From Gammaproteobacteria bacterium (lineage in GTDB: Bacteria; Pseudomonadota; Gammaproteobacteria; Steroidobacterales; Steroidobacteraceae): DNA of 12,121 nucleotides. The position numbers were made by a program, and so were the translations under genes. Position 1 is the first letter of the stretch, and the number at the start of each line of letters is the position of its first letter. Where the stretch lies: contig JASHUC010000116.1 in the NCBI GenBank assembly GCA_030040235.1, positions 1 to 12,121 of the forward strand. The letters run 5' to 3'. A model generated the notes under the pieces. The model had not been told where the DNA came from, did not search any database, and worked only from the letters and a program-made list of their open reading frames with translations. Shown here one piece after another: positions 1-6,586 of the stretch.

Positions 1-251
1 CCATTGGCTGAAATGAGCTGTGGTAACCGCAGGTGAATCGCGTGCCACGACTCGAGCGGTAGTGAAGGCGGCAGCGCTGGAAATACCAGCGGTGTCGTTG
101 AGAGATACGCGAACGAGACGGTGAGTCCCATGGCTGTGACCCACACCCAGCGAGTCTGCCAATGTCGGCCCCGCAGCGCACGCTCTAACAGCCAAGCGGC
201 GCTGGCCAGCAGCATGGTCACTACGAAGACGTAGAACAGCCATTGCAACAT
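1..251 (-). CDS. BlaR1/MecR1-type M56 metallopeptidase, N-terminal part (runs off left edge)
   Basis: This minus-strand frame starts with ATG at 251-249 and stays open to the window edge, giving 83 visible residues. It begins MLQWLFYVFVVTMLLASAAW, a first membrane helix. A short basic loop with ERALRGR follows, then a second hydrophobic segment around residues 37-62 (RWVWVTAMGLTVSFAYL). This matches the start of the membrane sensor/peptidase partner of BlaI (family M56). The HEXXH zinc motif lies outside the window, so catalytic competence cannot be judged. The gene begins 5 bp after the blaI stop, and the GGAG of its ribosome-binding site overlaps the last blaI codons, so the two genes are co-transcribed and probably translationally coupled. 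In the known family the peptidase inactivates BlaI after sensing a signal. No beta-lactamase gene is in view, so the regulon is unknown. Confidence 0.82.
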   Translation of the reverse strand, partial: MLQWLFYVFVVTMLLASAAWLLERALRGRHWQTRWVWVTAMGLTVSFAYLSTTPLVFPALPPSLPLESWHAIHLRLPQLISAN

Positions 252-256
252 GAACC

Positions 257-622
257 TCACTCCTTCTCTTTCTCCGAAAGGAGCCTTCGCATACGGCGAA
301 TCTGTTCCGGCTTCAGTTTCTGATCCGAGACGAGCTGCGTGAACAGCAACTCGGAGGATCCGCGAAAGAGCTTATCGAGTAGATGCTTTAGGGCATTTCG
401 CTGTGCGGCCGATTCGGCAACCAAAGGATAAAAGCGATGTTGCCTTCCTTCTTCCCGATGACTGGCGAAGCCTTTGGACTCCAGAATTCTCAGCATTGTC
501 TGGACAGTGGTATACGCGAGATCGCTCTTCAATGCCGCGCGTACTTCGGAAACCGACGCGGGTCCGTGCTCCCAGAGGACGCGCATGATCGCGGCCTCGC
601 GATCCGTCAATTGGCTGCTCAT
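257..622 (-). CDS. blaI: BlaI/MecI-family transcriptional repressor
   Basis: The product is 121 residues, the usual BlaI length. The winged-helix domain covers about residues 1-75, with REAAIMRVLWEHGPASVSEV, YTTVQTMLRILESKGF (recognition helix) and REEGRQHRFYPLV (wing). A C-terminal dimerisation region contains LKHLLDKLFRGSSELL and ends in a charged tail. The family represses its own operon and often others, and is inactivated by cleavage by the M56 partner, here the next gene. I chose ATG at 622-620. The longer frame begins with GTG at 661, which would lie inside the promoter and ahead of the predicted transcript start. An AGGA at the edge of the palindrome at 635-650 can serve as the ribosome-binding site, about 12 nt from the ATG. 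The family assignment is firm; the target genes are not known. Confidence 0.93.
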   Translation of the reverse strand: MSSQLTDREAAIMRVLWEHGPASVSEVRAALKSDLAYTTVQTMLRILESKGFASHREEGRQHRFYPLVAESAAQRNALKHLLDKLFRGSSELLFTQLVSDQKLKPEQIRRMRRLLSEKEKE

Positions 623-634
623 CCGGGGCGATAA

Positions 635-680
635 TCCTAAAGCTTTAGGAGATAATTGCACGCCTCGATGTTTCGGTCAA
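635..680 (-). promoter_or_regulatory. blaI promoter with overlapping perfect palindrome (candidate BlaI operator)
   Basis: Reading the minus strand, TTGACC (680-675) is followed by a 17-nt spacer and AATTAT (657-652), a reasonable -35/-10 pair. One base later lies TCCTAAAGCTTTAGGA (650-635), a perfect 16-bp palindrome that spans the expected transcription start and ends 12 bp before the blaI ATG. A repressor bound there would block its own promoter. The classical BlaI/MecI operator carries TACA/TGTA half-sites, which this palindrome lacks. Operator function is therefore inferred from position and symmetry. Confidence 0.6.
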
Positions 681-1055
681 CTAAATCGTTAGGAGGGGAC
701 GGTGCGCGCCTCCTGGCCCTGGCGTGATGTGCAGCAGACGTGTCGGCTCGAGAAGGTGGACGCGATGCCATTCGCCTTGCGGAATGAGGCAGCCCTCGCC
801 CGCCCGAAGCATCACCGGCTCGTGCGCGGAGTCGATCGTGACGCTCACGCTCCCGGAGAGAACACAGACGAATTCATCGCCGTCCGGGTGCATCTCGCCG
901 CCATGCGGGGCATCGCGAGACATCTCGACGATGCCGACGGTGAGGCCGTCCGAGCGTGGCGGGGGACCCTGGCGCGCCGGATGGGGTGTCATCTTGAGCT
1001 CGCGACTGATCGTTATGTATTGTCGCGACGTGTCGATGCGTTGGAATTCGCTCAT
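681..1055 (-). CDS. Small cupin-domain protein (single cupin, 124 aa)
   Basis: This is a one-domain cupin of 124 residues. Motif 1 is visible as HGGEMHPDGDEFVCVLSG (H51-G68, with H56 and E61 as likely metal ligands). Motif 2 is GEGCLIPQGEWHRV (P92-x-G94-x-x-H97). Canonical motif 1 has HxH; here the first His position holds Glu54, so metal binding may differ from the standard site. I chose ATG at 1055-1053: the cupin fold begins soon after it and GGGAG lies just upstream. Longer versions of the frame overlap the preceding araC-type gene. The gene starts 16 bp after the stop of that regulator and is almost certainly co-transcribed with it. The substrate is unknown. Such proteins may be small enzymes, isomerases or ligand binders, and nothing visible selects among these. 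Confidence 0.85.
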   Translation of the reverse strand: MSEFQRIDTSRQYITISRELKMTPHPARQGPPPRSDGLTVGIVEMSRDAPHGGEMHPDGDEFVCVLSGSVSVTIDSAHEPVMLRAGEGCLIPQGEWHRVHLLEPTRLLHITPGPGGAHRPLLTI

Positions 1056-1071
1056 GGGGTTCCCACTCCCG

Positions 1072-2004
1072 TTAGCGCCCGTGCGGGACAGTGCTCGTTC
1101 TTCCTGCATCAGCATCCACAGCGATGAATTCGTAGTCTTGTAAGAATGGGAGCTCCTGGGCAATCCATGCCTTCGGCGTGCAGCCGGCGAGCGCCCGCCA
1201 TTCGTGGGTCATGTGGGCTTGGTCGTGGTAACCGGCGGCGATCGCGACGCCCGCCAGATCGCGCGGACCGTGTCTCAACAGCGAGCAGGCGTGCTCGAAG
1301 CGCGCGATGCGGGCGAGAGTCTTGGGGGTAATGCCGACCTCGTGGCGGAACCGTTCGGTGAGGTGACGCCGGCTCCAGCCAATCCTCGCGGCAAGCGCTG
1401 CCACGCGGCCGCGGCCCTGATCCGCCGTGATACGCGCCCAGGCAAAGCCGACCTCGCGAGCGGGGGCGCGGTCGACGAGCTTGCGCTGGAGCACGCCATC
1501 GAGCACGGCAAAGCACTCATTCCAGCTGCGGGCTTCATGCAGTCGCTCATGCAGCTCGGCATCGGTGCGAGGACCGATCACGTCAGCGAGCGAAGCGACT
1601 CCATTCGCAAGCGCGCTCGCCGGGCAACCGAGGATCGCACGTGTGGCAAGCGGGTCGATAAAGAGATGGATACCGGCGACGATCCCGGTGCTTTCGACCG
1701 ATACGGCTTGCTCGTGCAGTCCGGCAACGAACGAGGTGAAGGAGCCGGCTCCCGCGACCTGAAAAGGACTCCCTAACCCAACCATGACCGTCACGTATCG
1801 CGACGGAAACCCGCGCCCGGTCCCGAGATCGGCCGCCCGCGCTCGGTAAGCGCCGTACCTGGCGACGAACGGGCGCAGGCGTGGTGCCGGTATCGACTCG
1901 GCAGTTTCGAACGAGACCTGATCGATCGCTCTCCGAGTGGAGGGCGACGCAGGGCTTGCACGCCGAATTACCAGATCAGGCCTTGTGACGGAATGACTTC
2001 TCAT
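1072..2004 (-). CDS. AraC-family transcriptional regulator with DUF6597-like N-terminal domain
   Basis: The product is 310 residues. After a variable start of about 35 residues comes an N-terminal sensing domain, with SIPAPRLRPFVARYGAYRAR near residues 37-56 and LFIDPLATRAILGCPASAL in the middle. This pattern resembles the DUF6597 input domain of AraC regulators. The C-terminal part (about residues 195-285) is the double helix-turn-helix domain: VAALAARIGWSRRHLTERF is the first HTH and DLAGVAIAAGYHDQAHMTHE the second, containing the typical GYxDQAHxxxxF-like signature. ATG at 2004-2002 is the only good start, and no strong ribosome-binding site precedes it. The cupin gene follows after 16 bp, so the regulator probably controls its own unit. 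No effector can be read from the sequence. It is divergent from the first padR gene across 294 bp. Confidence 0.92.
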   Translation of the reverse strand: MRSHSVTRPDLVIRRASPASPSTRRAIDQVSFETAESIPAPRLRPFVARYGAYRARAADLGTGRGFPSRYVTVMVGLGSPFQVAGAGSFTSFVAGLHEQAVSVESTGIVAGIHLFIDPLATRAILGCPASALANGVASLADVIGPRTDAELHERLHEARSWNECFAVLDGVLQRKLVDRAPAREVGFAWARITADQGRGRVAALAARIGWSRRHLTERFRHEVGITPKTLARIARFEHACSLLRHGPRDLAGVAIAAGYHDQAHMTHEWRALAGCTPKAWIAQELPFLQDYEFIAVDADAGRTSTVPHGR

Positions 2005-2298
2005 GGTAGCGCCCGCAGGGGAGAGTATCGCATCCTGCTTCAGCTATGACAGAGCCAACGTGTCTCGCTCCGGCCCCGTGCGGGCCGCTTCGCAGTCGTG
2101 GGCGAGCGCCGACCCTGCTTCTCTTCCGATCAGGAGTTGTGGCCTGAGGCGTCGAGGATCCATTTCAAAGCGCCTCAATCAACTGGGCGTAGGCCGCTCA
2201 TGACCGTTTGCTTTCGATGGCGGAGCATTCGCTTTCGACAGCGTGCAGGTACCGAGACGTCACTTGACACCAGCAGTTTCTTCATTACTATTGAGTAA
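2005..2298. other. Divergent intergenic region between araC-type and padR genes
   Basis: No gene is convincing in these 294 bp. The right end holds the padR promoter (2264-2291). An octamer, GCTTTCGA, occurs twice at 2210-2217 and 2231-2238, start to start 21 bp apart, so both copies would face the same side of the helix just upstream of the -35 box. On the minus strand no clear -35/-10 pair for the AraC gene is visible. Short open frames here have no family resemblance. Confidence 0.5.
2264..2291 (+). promoter_or_regulatory. Promoter of first padR gene, predicted near-leaderless transcript
   Basis: A perfect -35 box TTGACA (2264-2269) is followed by a 16-nt spacer and TACTAT (2286-2291, four of six matches to the -10 consensus). 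Transcription would start near 2298, while the padR ATG is at 2299. No room is left for a ribosome-binding site, and none is seen. Confidence 0.7.
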
Positions 2299-2634
2299 AT
2301 GCGCAATCGTGAATTCCTCGGCCAGCACGAGCTCATGGTGATGCTGGCTGTGCTTCGGCTCGGGCGCGAGGCCTATGGCGTGCCGATCGCGGCGGAAATC
2401 GAGGAACGGACCGGCCGCGAAATGTTGCAAGGCAGCGTGTATGCGATCCTGGAGCGACTTGAGTCCAAAGGGCTGGTCAGTTCGCGGCTCGGCGAGGCGA
2501 CTGCGCAGCGCGGCGGACGTGCGAAGCGCTATTTCGCGCTCACGGCCGAAGGCACCCGGCAAGTGCGCGAGACGCAGCGCGCGCTCGAGGCCCTCTGGCA
2601 GAGTTCTGCCAAGACTGCGGGCGCTAAGTCATGA
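2299..2634 (+). CDS. PadR-family transcriptional regulator (first copy)
   Basis: The product is 111 residues, typical of short PadR proteins. The winged helix is clear: GQHELMVMLAVLRLGREAYG (helix 1), PIAAEIEERTGREMLQGSVYAILERLESKGLV (recognition helix and turn; the GSVYAILERLE pattern is diagnostic), then the wing GGRAKRYFALTAEG, and a C-terminal helix REtQRALEALW-like for dimerisation. PadR proteins generally repress adjacent genes and respond to small molecules or stress. The ATG at 2299 sits almost exactly at the predicted transcription start, and the stop overlaps the next gene as ATGA (2631-2634). The regulator and the membrane protein are therefore translated as a coupled pair. The PadR assignment is firm; the ligand is unknown. 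Confidence 0.93.
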   Translation: MRNREFLGQHELMVMLAVLRLGREAYGVPIAAEIEERTGREMLQGSVYAILERLESKGLVSSRLGEATAQRGGRAKRYFALTAEGTRQVRETQRALEALWQSSAKTAGAKS

Positions 2635-3458
2635 ATTCCCGGGCGGTGCCGCGCGCCGCTACGTGGCTGCTCGAGCGACTGGGCAGGGGTCCCCGATTCG
2701 ATCCGCTCATCGGCGACCTCGTTGAGCAATTCGAGGCGGGCCGGTCCCGGCTCTGGTATTGGCGCCAGGCGACAGGCGCACTTGCCAGTCTTGTTTTCGG
2801 AGCGCTGCGGAAGCACGCGCCCTCCTTCATCGGGGCCATACTGGCCGGCTGCGTCTTGACCTCGCTCTGGCAGCTCGCCTGCTCGCTGGCGTTTCAACCG
2901 ATCTACGTCAACCTCGCAGAGGTGAAGCAGCATCCCTGGAGCCTGCAGGCGTTGCTGCGATTGGCGGGCATGCAGGCGAATATGGCGGCGGCTTACGCAC
3001 TTTGCTTCACCTCCGCTTGGCTCGTCACGCGCGTCCATCGGGCGCATCAACGGGCGGTGCTCCTCGCGTTCGTCACCGCCTTGATCGCTCGAGCTTTACC
3101 GACCATCGCACAGCCGTTCGATGGCGCGCCCGACACCAGCTTTGCGGTTTCCGTTGCTACGCACATCATCCTCACGGCCTTGCAGGTCGCCTGCACGCTC
3201 GTGGGGGGACTCCTCGCGATCCGGGCAGCGCGCTTCTCTGAGACGGATCGTCGGACCCGCTTCATTGCGATCTTCTGGGTCGCGCAGATGCTCCTCACCG
3301 GCCTGCTCTTCGCAGCCTGCAGAGTGGGCGAGCTGTCCTATAGGGGACCTGAAGGTGTTCTCACGATGTACGCAGCGGGAGCGGCTTGCGGTCTGTATGT
3401 GGCCATCCGATTCTGGCGTCAAAATTCGCGCGCACCCACCGCCAATCGAATCGCCTGA
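2631..3458 (+). CDS. Six-helix membrane protein with permease-prefix-like N-terminal domain
   Basis: The product is 275 residues. Residues 5-50 form a soluble segment with the pattern AATWLLERL ... DPLIGDLVEQFEAGRS ... WYWRQ. It resembles the 'permease prefix' segment found in front of MacB/FtsX-type ABC permeases whose genes sit beside padR. Here no FtsX or MacB domain follows. Instead about six hydrophobic helices are seen, near residues 64-88, 117-135, 142-160, 172-197, 211-232 and 243-262. There is no ATPase gene nearby. The gene overlaps padR by 4 bp and has no independent ribosome-binding site, so translation should depend on termination of padR. A cupin gene follows after 26 bp. I infer a membrane sensor or a partner controlled by the PadR protein; no enzymatic motif is visible. 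The membrane topology is likely, the function unknown. Confidence 0.75.
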   Translation: MNSRAVPRAATWLLERLGRGPRFDPLIGDLVEQFEAGRSRLWYWRQATGALASLVFGALRKHAPSFIGAILAGCVLTSLWQLACSLAFQPIYVNLAEVKQHPWSLQALLRLAGMQANMAAAYALCFTSAWLVTRVHRAHQRAVLLAFVTALIARALPTIAQPFDGAPDTSFAVSVATHIILTALQVACTLVGGLLAIRAARFSETDRRTRFIAIFWVAQMLLTGLLFAACRVGELSYRGPEGVLTMYAAGAACGLYVAIRFWRQNSRAPTANRIA

Positions 3459-3484
3459 TCGAGAAGAACGAGAGGTCGAAGATT

Positions 3485-3991
3485 ATGCGGCGCTGGATTT
3501 CGCTCCTATTGCCCATCCCCATACTCAGCGTTGTGATCACTGGGATGGCGCCCGCCGGTGAGGACCCGAGTTACGCCAACTATGCCTACGCGACGGACGG
3601 TATCAAAGACCATATCGCCGGCCCGCTCGGCAGCGAATGGAAGTTGCTCCTCGATAAATCGAATCTAGGCGGCACAGAGCTCGAGATGGTCGAAGTGACG
3701 CTCGCGCCTGGAACCGTTGTCCCTAGCCACACGCACCGATCGGTCGAGATCATCTACGTCCTCTCTGGGACGTACGAGCACGAAGTGAATGGCAAGCGCT
3801 ACCGCCTGACTCCCGGGATGGTAGGGATCGTCCGGCCCGGCGACCACGTGCGCCATCTCGTGCCGAAGTCTGGACCCGCGAAGCTTCTCATTATCTGGGC
3901 GCCGGCCGGCGAGGCCAAGGCGCTGACTAAAGCGACGGGCACACCCGTGCTCCCGCTGAAGGCGGTCCACGCGGCATCGCGCTCGCCATAG
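3485..3991 (+). CDS. Exported cupin-domain protein
   Basis: The product is 168 residues. ATG at 3485 is chosen because it is followed at once by a Sec-type signal peptide (MRRWISLLLPIPILSVVITG, cleavage likely near residues 22-26) and is preceded by GAGAGG. A longer frame starting at 3386 would place this hydrophobic stretch internally and overlap the previous gene. The cupin core is complete: motif 1 GTVVPSHTHRSVEIIYVLSG matches G(X)5HXH(X)3E(X)6G, with H82, H84 and E88 as metal ligands. Motif 2, GMVGIVRPGDHVRH, supplies H121 or H124. The family includes periplasmic cupins with unknown substrates as well as dioxygenases. The gene lies 26 bp after the membrane protein and 49 bp before the Tat-exported Rossmann protein, so all four genes from padR on probably form one operon. 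Confidence 0.87.
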   Translation: MRRWISLLLPIPILSVVITGMAPAGEDPSYANYAYATDGIKDHIAGPLGSEWKLLLDKSNLGGTELEMVEVTLAPGTVVPSHTHRSVEIIYVLSGTYEHEVNGKRYRLTPGMVGIVRPGDHVRHLVPKSGPAKLLIIWAPAGEAKALTKATGTPVLPLKAVHAASRSP

Positions 3992-4040
3992 CGTCATATC
4001 GCGTGACAGCGTGTCTCGTCGTCGTCGAGGAGGAACAGTC

Positions 4041-4787
4041 GTGATTGATCGTCGCTCGGTGTTGACGGGTCTGGCTGGCATCGGCGCAGGCGCGGCATTT
4101 GCTACAGTCTCGAGGCCTACCCGAGCACAGCAGGCTGGCTCGAGCGAGGCGTTCGAGACCATCGCGGTGCTCGGCACCGGTCACTTCGGCGGTACGATTG
4201 GCAGGCGGCTCAGCGCGATCGGGTACCCGGTCGTCTATGGCTCGCGCACCCCGGATGCGGAGCGAGTCAGAACGCTGGTGAGAGAGAGCGGTCCGCGCGC
4301 TTCGGCCGGAGCGCAGAAGGATGCCGCATCACGTAGTGCCATCGTCTTGTTTGCGATCCCCTGGGAACCGGTCCAGGGGCTGCTGCCCGCTCTGGGCGAT
4401 CTGACAGGCAAGCTGCTCATAGATCCGATGATCGCGAAGCCGAAGGTCATCGAGCACTACCCATTTCCTGATGACACCTCAACAGCCGAGCAACTGCAGT
4501 CGTGGGTTCCTCGCGCGCATGTCGTAAAAGCGTTCCCGACCATTTCCTACCGAACACTCGCGGATCCGGCGCGCGCCGGCGGCCCGATCAGCGTTCCGTT
4601 CGCAGGGGCCGATCGAACTGCGAAGGAGCGGGTGGCGCGGCTGATTTCCGAGCTCGGACTTGATCCCATGGATACCGGCCCACTCATCGCGGCAAGATAC
4701 ATCGAGAATGTGCTTTGGTTTGAGGTTGCCTGCAACGTGAACAACAAGAAGTCGTTCGAGCTCTATATGAGACATGTGCCGACCTAG
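4041..4787 (+). CDS. Tat-exported NADP-binding Rossmann protein of the F420-dependent NADP oxidoreductase fold
   Basis: The product is 248 residues starting at GTG 4041, preceded by GAGGAGGAA (4026-4034), a very strong ribosome-binding site six bases away. An in-frame GTG at 4011 lies ahead of this site and is rejected. The N-terminus carries a twin-arginine signal (DRRSVLTGLAGIGAGAAF, then SRPTRA before the mature part). The mature protein begins with a Rossmann fold: IAVLGTGHFGGTIGRRL (G45-x-G47-x-x-G50), followed by YGSRTPD, where S68 and R69 suit the 2'-phosphate of NADPH. VLFAIPWEPVQGLLPAL and KLLIDPM follow the pattern of the NADPH-dependent F420 reductase-like family. VVKAFPTIS is typical of the middle of that fold. 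Nothing shows that F420 itself is used. An exported NADP enzyme would need its cofactor bound before Tat transport, as in glucose-fructose oxidoreductase. Confidence 0.85.
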   Translation: MIDRRSVLTGLAGIGAGAAFATVSRPTRAQQAGSSEAFETIAVLGTGHFGGTIGRRLSAIGYPVVYGSRTPDAERVRTLVRESGPRASAGAQKDAASRSAIVLFAIPWEPVQGLLPALGDLTGKLLIDPMIAKPKVIEHYPFPDDTSTAEQLQSWVPRAHVVKAFPTISYRTLADPARAGGPISVPFAGADRTAKERVARLISELGLDPMDTGPLIAARYIENVLWFEVACNVNNKKSFELYMRHVPT

Positions 4788-5036
4788 ACGGTACGCCCAT
4801 CTTTTCGTTTCACCCGGCCGGTCAGACTCGTTCCGTGGACCCGAGTACATCTGCTACGCGCAGGAACGGCTCGGTCAGTCTGCGCTTCGGTCCGACATAG
4901 CGCTCAAACAGCTCTCGGTGCGCGCGCAGCGATAGCAGCACCGGTTGTCGGAGGCTGATCTCGATATAGCTCGAAGTGCATCCCCATGGCTGACGATGCG
5001 ACAATCGCGTTGCCTCAGCATCCACGCAGGCGCCCC
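4788..5036. other. Intergenic region before the monooxygenase
   Basis: No gene with a recognisable product lies here. The segment may hold the monooxygenase promoter, but I see no convincing -35/-10 pair and no terminator hairpin after the preceding gene. A minus-strand open frame of 67 codons (4822-5025) uses mostly G/C-ending codons in its latter half, reading RELFERYVGPKRRLTEPFL near the end. It could be the remnant of a lost divergent gene, but no family was recognised. Confidence 0.4.
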
Positions 5037-6557
5037 ATGACCGACCGCGACGCGGACGTCCTCATCGTTGGAGCGGGCCCAACCGGGCTGACTCTAGCTT
5101 GCACTCTCGCGCAGCGCGGAGTGGGTGTGCGCATTATCGATGCCGCGAGCGCACCACCCACGGGCTCGCGCGGCAAGGGCTTGCAGCCGCGCAGCCTCGA
5201 GCTGTTCGATGACCTCGGCATCCTCTGTGCGGTTCTCGCCCATGGCAGCTTCGGGTTGCCGATCCGTTATTACGACGAGTCCGGGCAATTCAAGGACGAC
5301 CAGCTCTACCAGCAGCGCTCGGCGCGTCCCGACGCGCCCTTCGTCAATCCGCTGCTCACGCCGCAGTGGCGGGTCGAGGCAGCGTTGCGCCAGGAGCTCG
5401 AGCGGCTCGGCAGGCAGGTCGAGTTCGGGGTCGAGGTGTGTGGGGTGACGCAGGATGACGCCTTCGTCACAGCCCAGCTCGCCGGGCCGGCCGCGAGCTC
5501 GATACGTGTCCCCTGGCTCATCGGTTGCGATGGCGGCAGAAGCCTGGTGCGGCAGGCTGCCGGGATCGCATTCCTCGGTGAGACGCTCGAGCAATACCGC
5601 ATGCTGGTCGGTGACGTCCGGCTCGAGGGCCTCGATCGCGACCATTGGCACATCTGGCGCAGCGCCGAGGGCTTCCTCGCGCTCTGTCCGCTCCCCTCGA
5701 CCGACCAATTTCAGCTGCAGGCCTCGATTGCGCCCGGGCAGGAGAATGAGGCATCGCTCGCGGTGTTTCAGAGCCTGGTCGATCGCCGCAGCGCGCACAG
5801 CGGCGCACGCCTCACCGACGCGAGCTGGCTGTCGCTGTGGCGCGCCAATGTGCGCATGGTCGATCGCTACCGAGAGGGCCGCGTTTTTCTCGCCGGCGAT
5901 GCCGCGCACGTGCATTCTCCAGCGGGCGGACAGGGCATGAATACCGGCATCCAGGATGCCTACAACCTTGGCTGGAAGCTCGCGGCTGTGCTGCGCGGAA
6001 CCGACGCCCGACTGCTCGATACCTATCAGGAGGAGCGGCTACCGATCGCCGCCTGGGTGCTCGGCATCTCCAATCAGATCATGGCGTCCACGGTTGCGAG
6101 TGGCACCATCGCGTTCCGCCGCGATGAGCAGACCACGCAGCTCGGCCTGGGCTACCGCAACTCGAGCCTGACTAACGACATGCGCGCCACTGCACCGGCA
6201 GTGCGCGCGGGCGAGCGCGCGCCGGATGCTCCGGGCCTGATCGGACCGGATGGTCCCTGCCGGCTGTTCGATCTGCTGCGCGGACCTCATGCAACGGTGC
6301 TGGCATTCGGCGCACGCTGGCAGGGAATAATCGATGCCTGCCGCAGTTCGTTTGCCCGATCAGTGCAAGCCTACGTGATTGTCGGCGGGTTCGGTAACGC
6401 CGATCACTACCGCGATGCACAGGGTCACGCATGCTCAGCTTACGGCGATCAGTCGCTTTTCGTCGTGAGGCCCGATAACTATATCGGGTTTGCGATCGAT
6501 GAGGTCGTGCCGGCGGCGGTGATGGCGTATCTAGAGAGAATCTGTCCGCCGCGCTAA
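5037..6557 (+). CDS. Class A FAD-dependent aromatic monooxygenase (PHBH fold, TfdB/MhpA-like)
   Basis: The product is 506 residues. The three hallmark motifs are in order: VLIVGAGPTGLTLA (residues 8-21, ADP binding), GCDGGRSLVR (with D165, the DG motif), and GRVFLAGDAAHVHSPAGGQG (G287-D288, the GD motif contacting the FAD ribityl chain) followed by GMNTGIQDAYNLGWKLA. The C-terminal 120 residues end in a thioredoxin-like domain with SLFVVRPDNYIGFAI, as in larger members of the group (phenol hydroxylase, polyketide hydroxylases). The enzyme should use NAD(P)H and O2 to hydroxylate an aromatic substrate in the cytoplasm. The substrate cannot be told from sequence. I chose ATG 5037, with AGG six bases upstream and the fold starting seven residues later. 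ATG 4986 in the same frame would add 17 residues and has a weaker upstream site. It may be transcribed with the block before it or separately. Confidence 0.9.
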   Translation: MTDRDADVLIVGAGPTGLTLACTLAQRGVGVRIIDAASAPPTGSRGKGLQPRSLELFDDLGILCAVLAHGSFGLPIRYYDESGQFKDDQLYQQRSARPDAPFVNPLLTPQWRVEAALRQELERLGRQVEFGVEVCGVTQDDAFVTAQLAGPAASSIRVPWLIGCDGGRSLVRQAAGIAFLGETLEQYRMLVGDVRLEGLDRDHWHIWRSAEGFLALCPLPSTDQFQLQASIAPGQENEASLAVFQSLVDRRSAHSGARLTDASWLSLWRANVRMVDRYREGRVFLAGDAAHVHSPAGGQGMNTGIQDAYNLGWKLAAVLRGTDARLLDTYQEERLPIAAWVLGISNQIMASTVASGTIAFRRDEQTTQLGLGYRNSSLTNDMRATAPAVRAGERAPDAPGLIGPDGPCRLFDLLRGPHATVLAFGARWQGIIDACRSSFARSVQAYVIVGGFGNADHYRDAQGHACSAYGDQSLFVVRPDNYIGFAIDEVVPAAVMAYLERICPPR

Positions 6558-6586
6558 ACAAGGGTGGGATGACACTCCACGAAATA

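Noticed and set aside
257..661. Longer version of BlaI starting with GTG at 661
   Set aside because: The added 13 residues would be encoded by the -10 region and palindrome, and the family begins at the MSSQLTDREAAIMRVLW-type start used here.
702..1127. Plus-strand open frames of about 140 codons opposite the first cupin
   Set aside because: Both are antisense to a cupin with conserved motifs 1 and 2; no start signals and no family resemblance.
1204..1776. 190-codon plus-strand open frame across the AraC gene
   Set aside because: It is opposite the clear AraC helix-turn-helix coding sequence and lacks a recognisable domain, so it is a shadow frame.
2098..2298. 66-codon plus-strand frame ending directly before the first padR gene
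   Set aside because: It runs through the padR promoter, has no ribosome-binding site and no recognisable product.
5094..5915. 273-codon open frame on the minus strand inside the monooxygenase
   Set aside because: It is fully antisense to a well-conserved FAD monooxygenase with all three motifs intact. Long antisense frames are common in GC-rich coding DNA, and its translation shows no family pattern.
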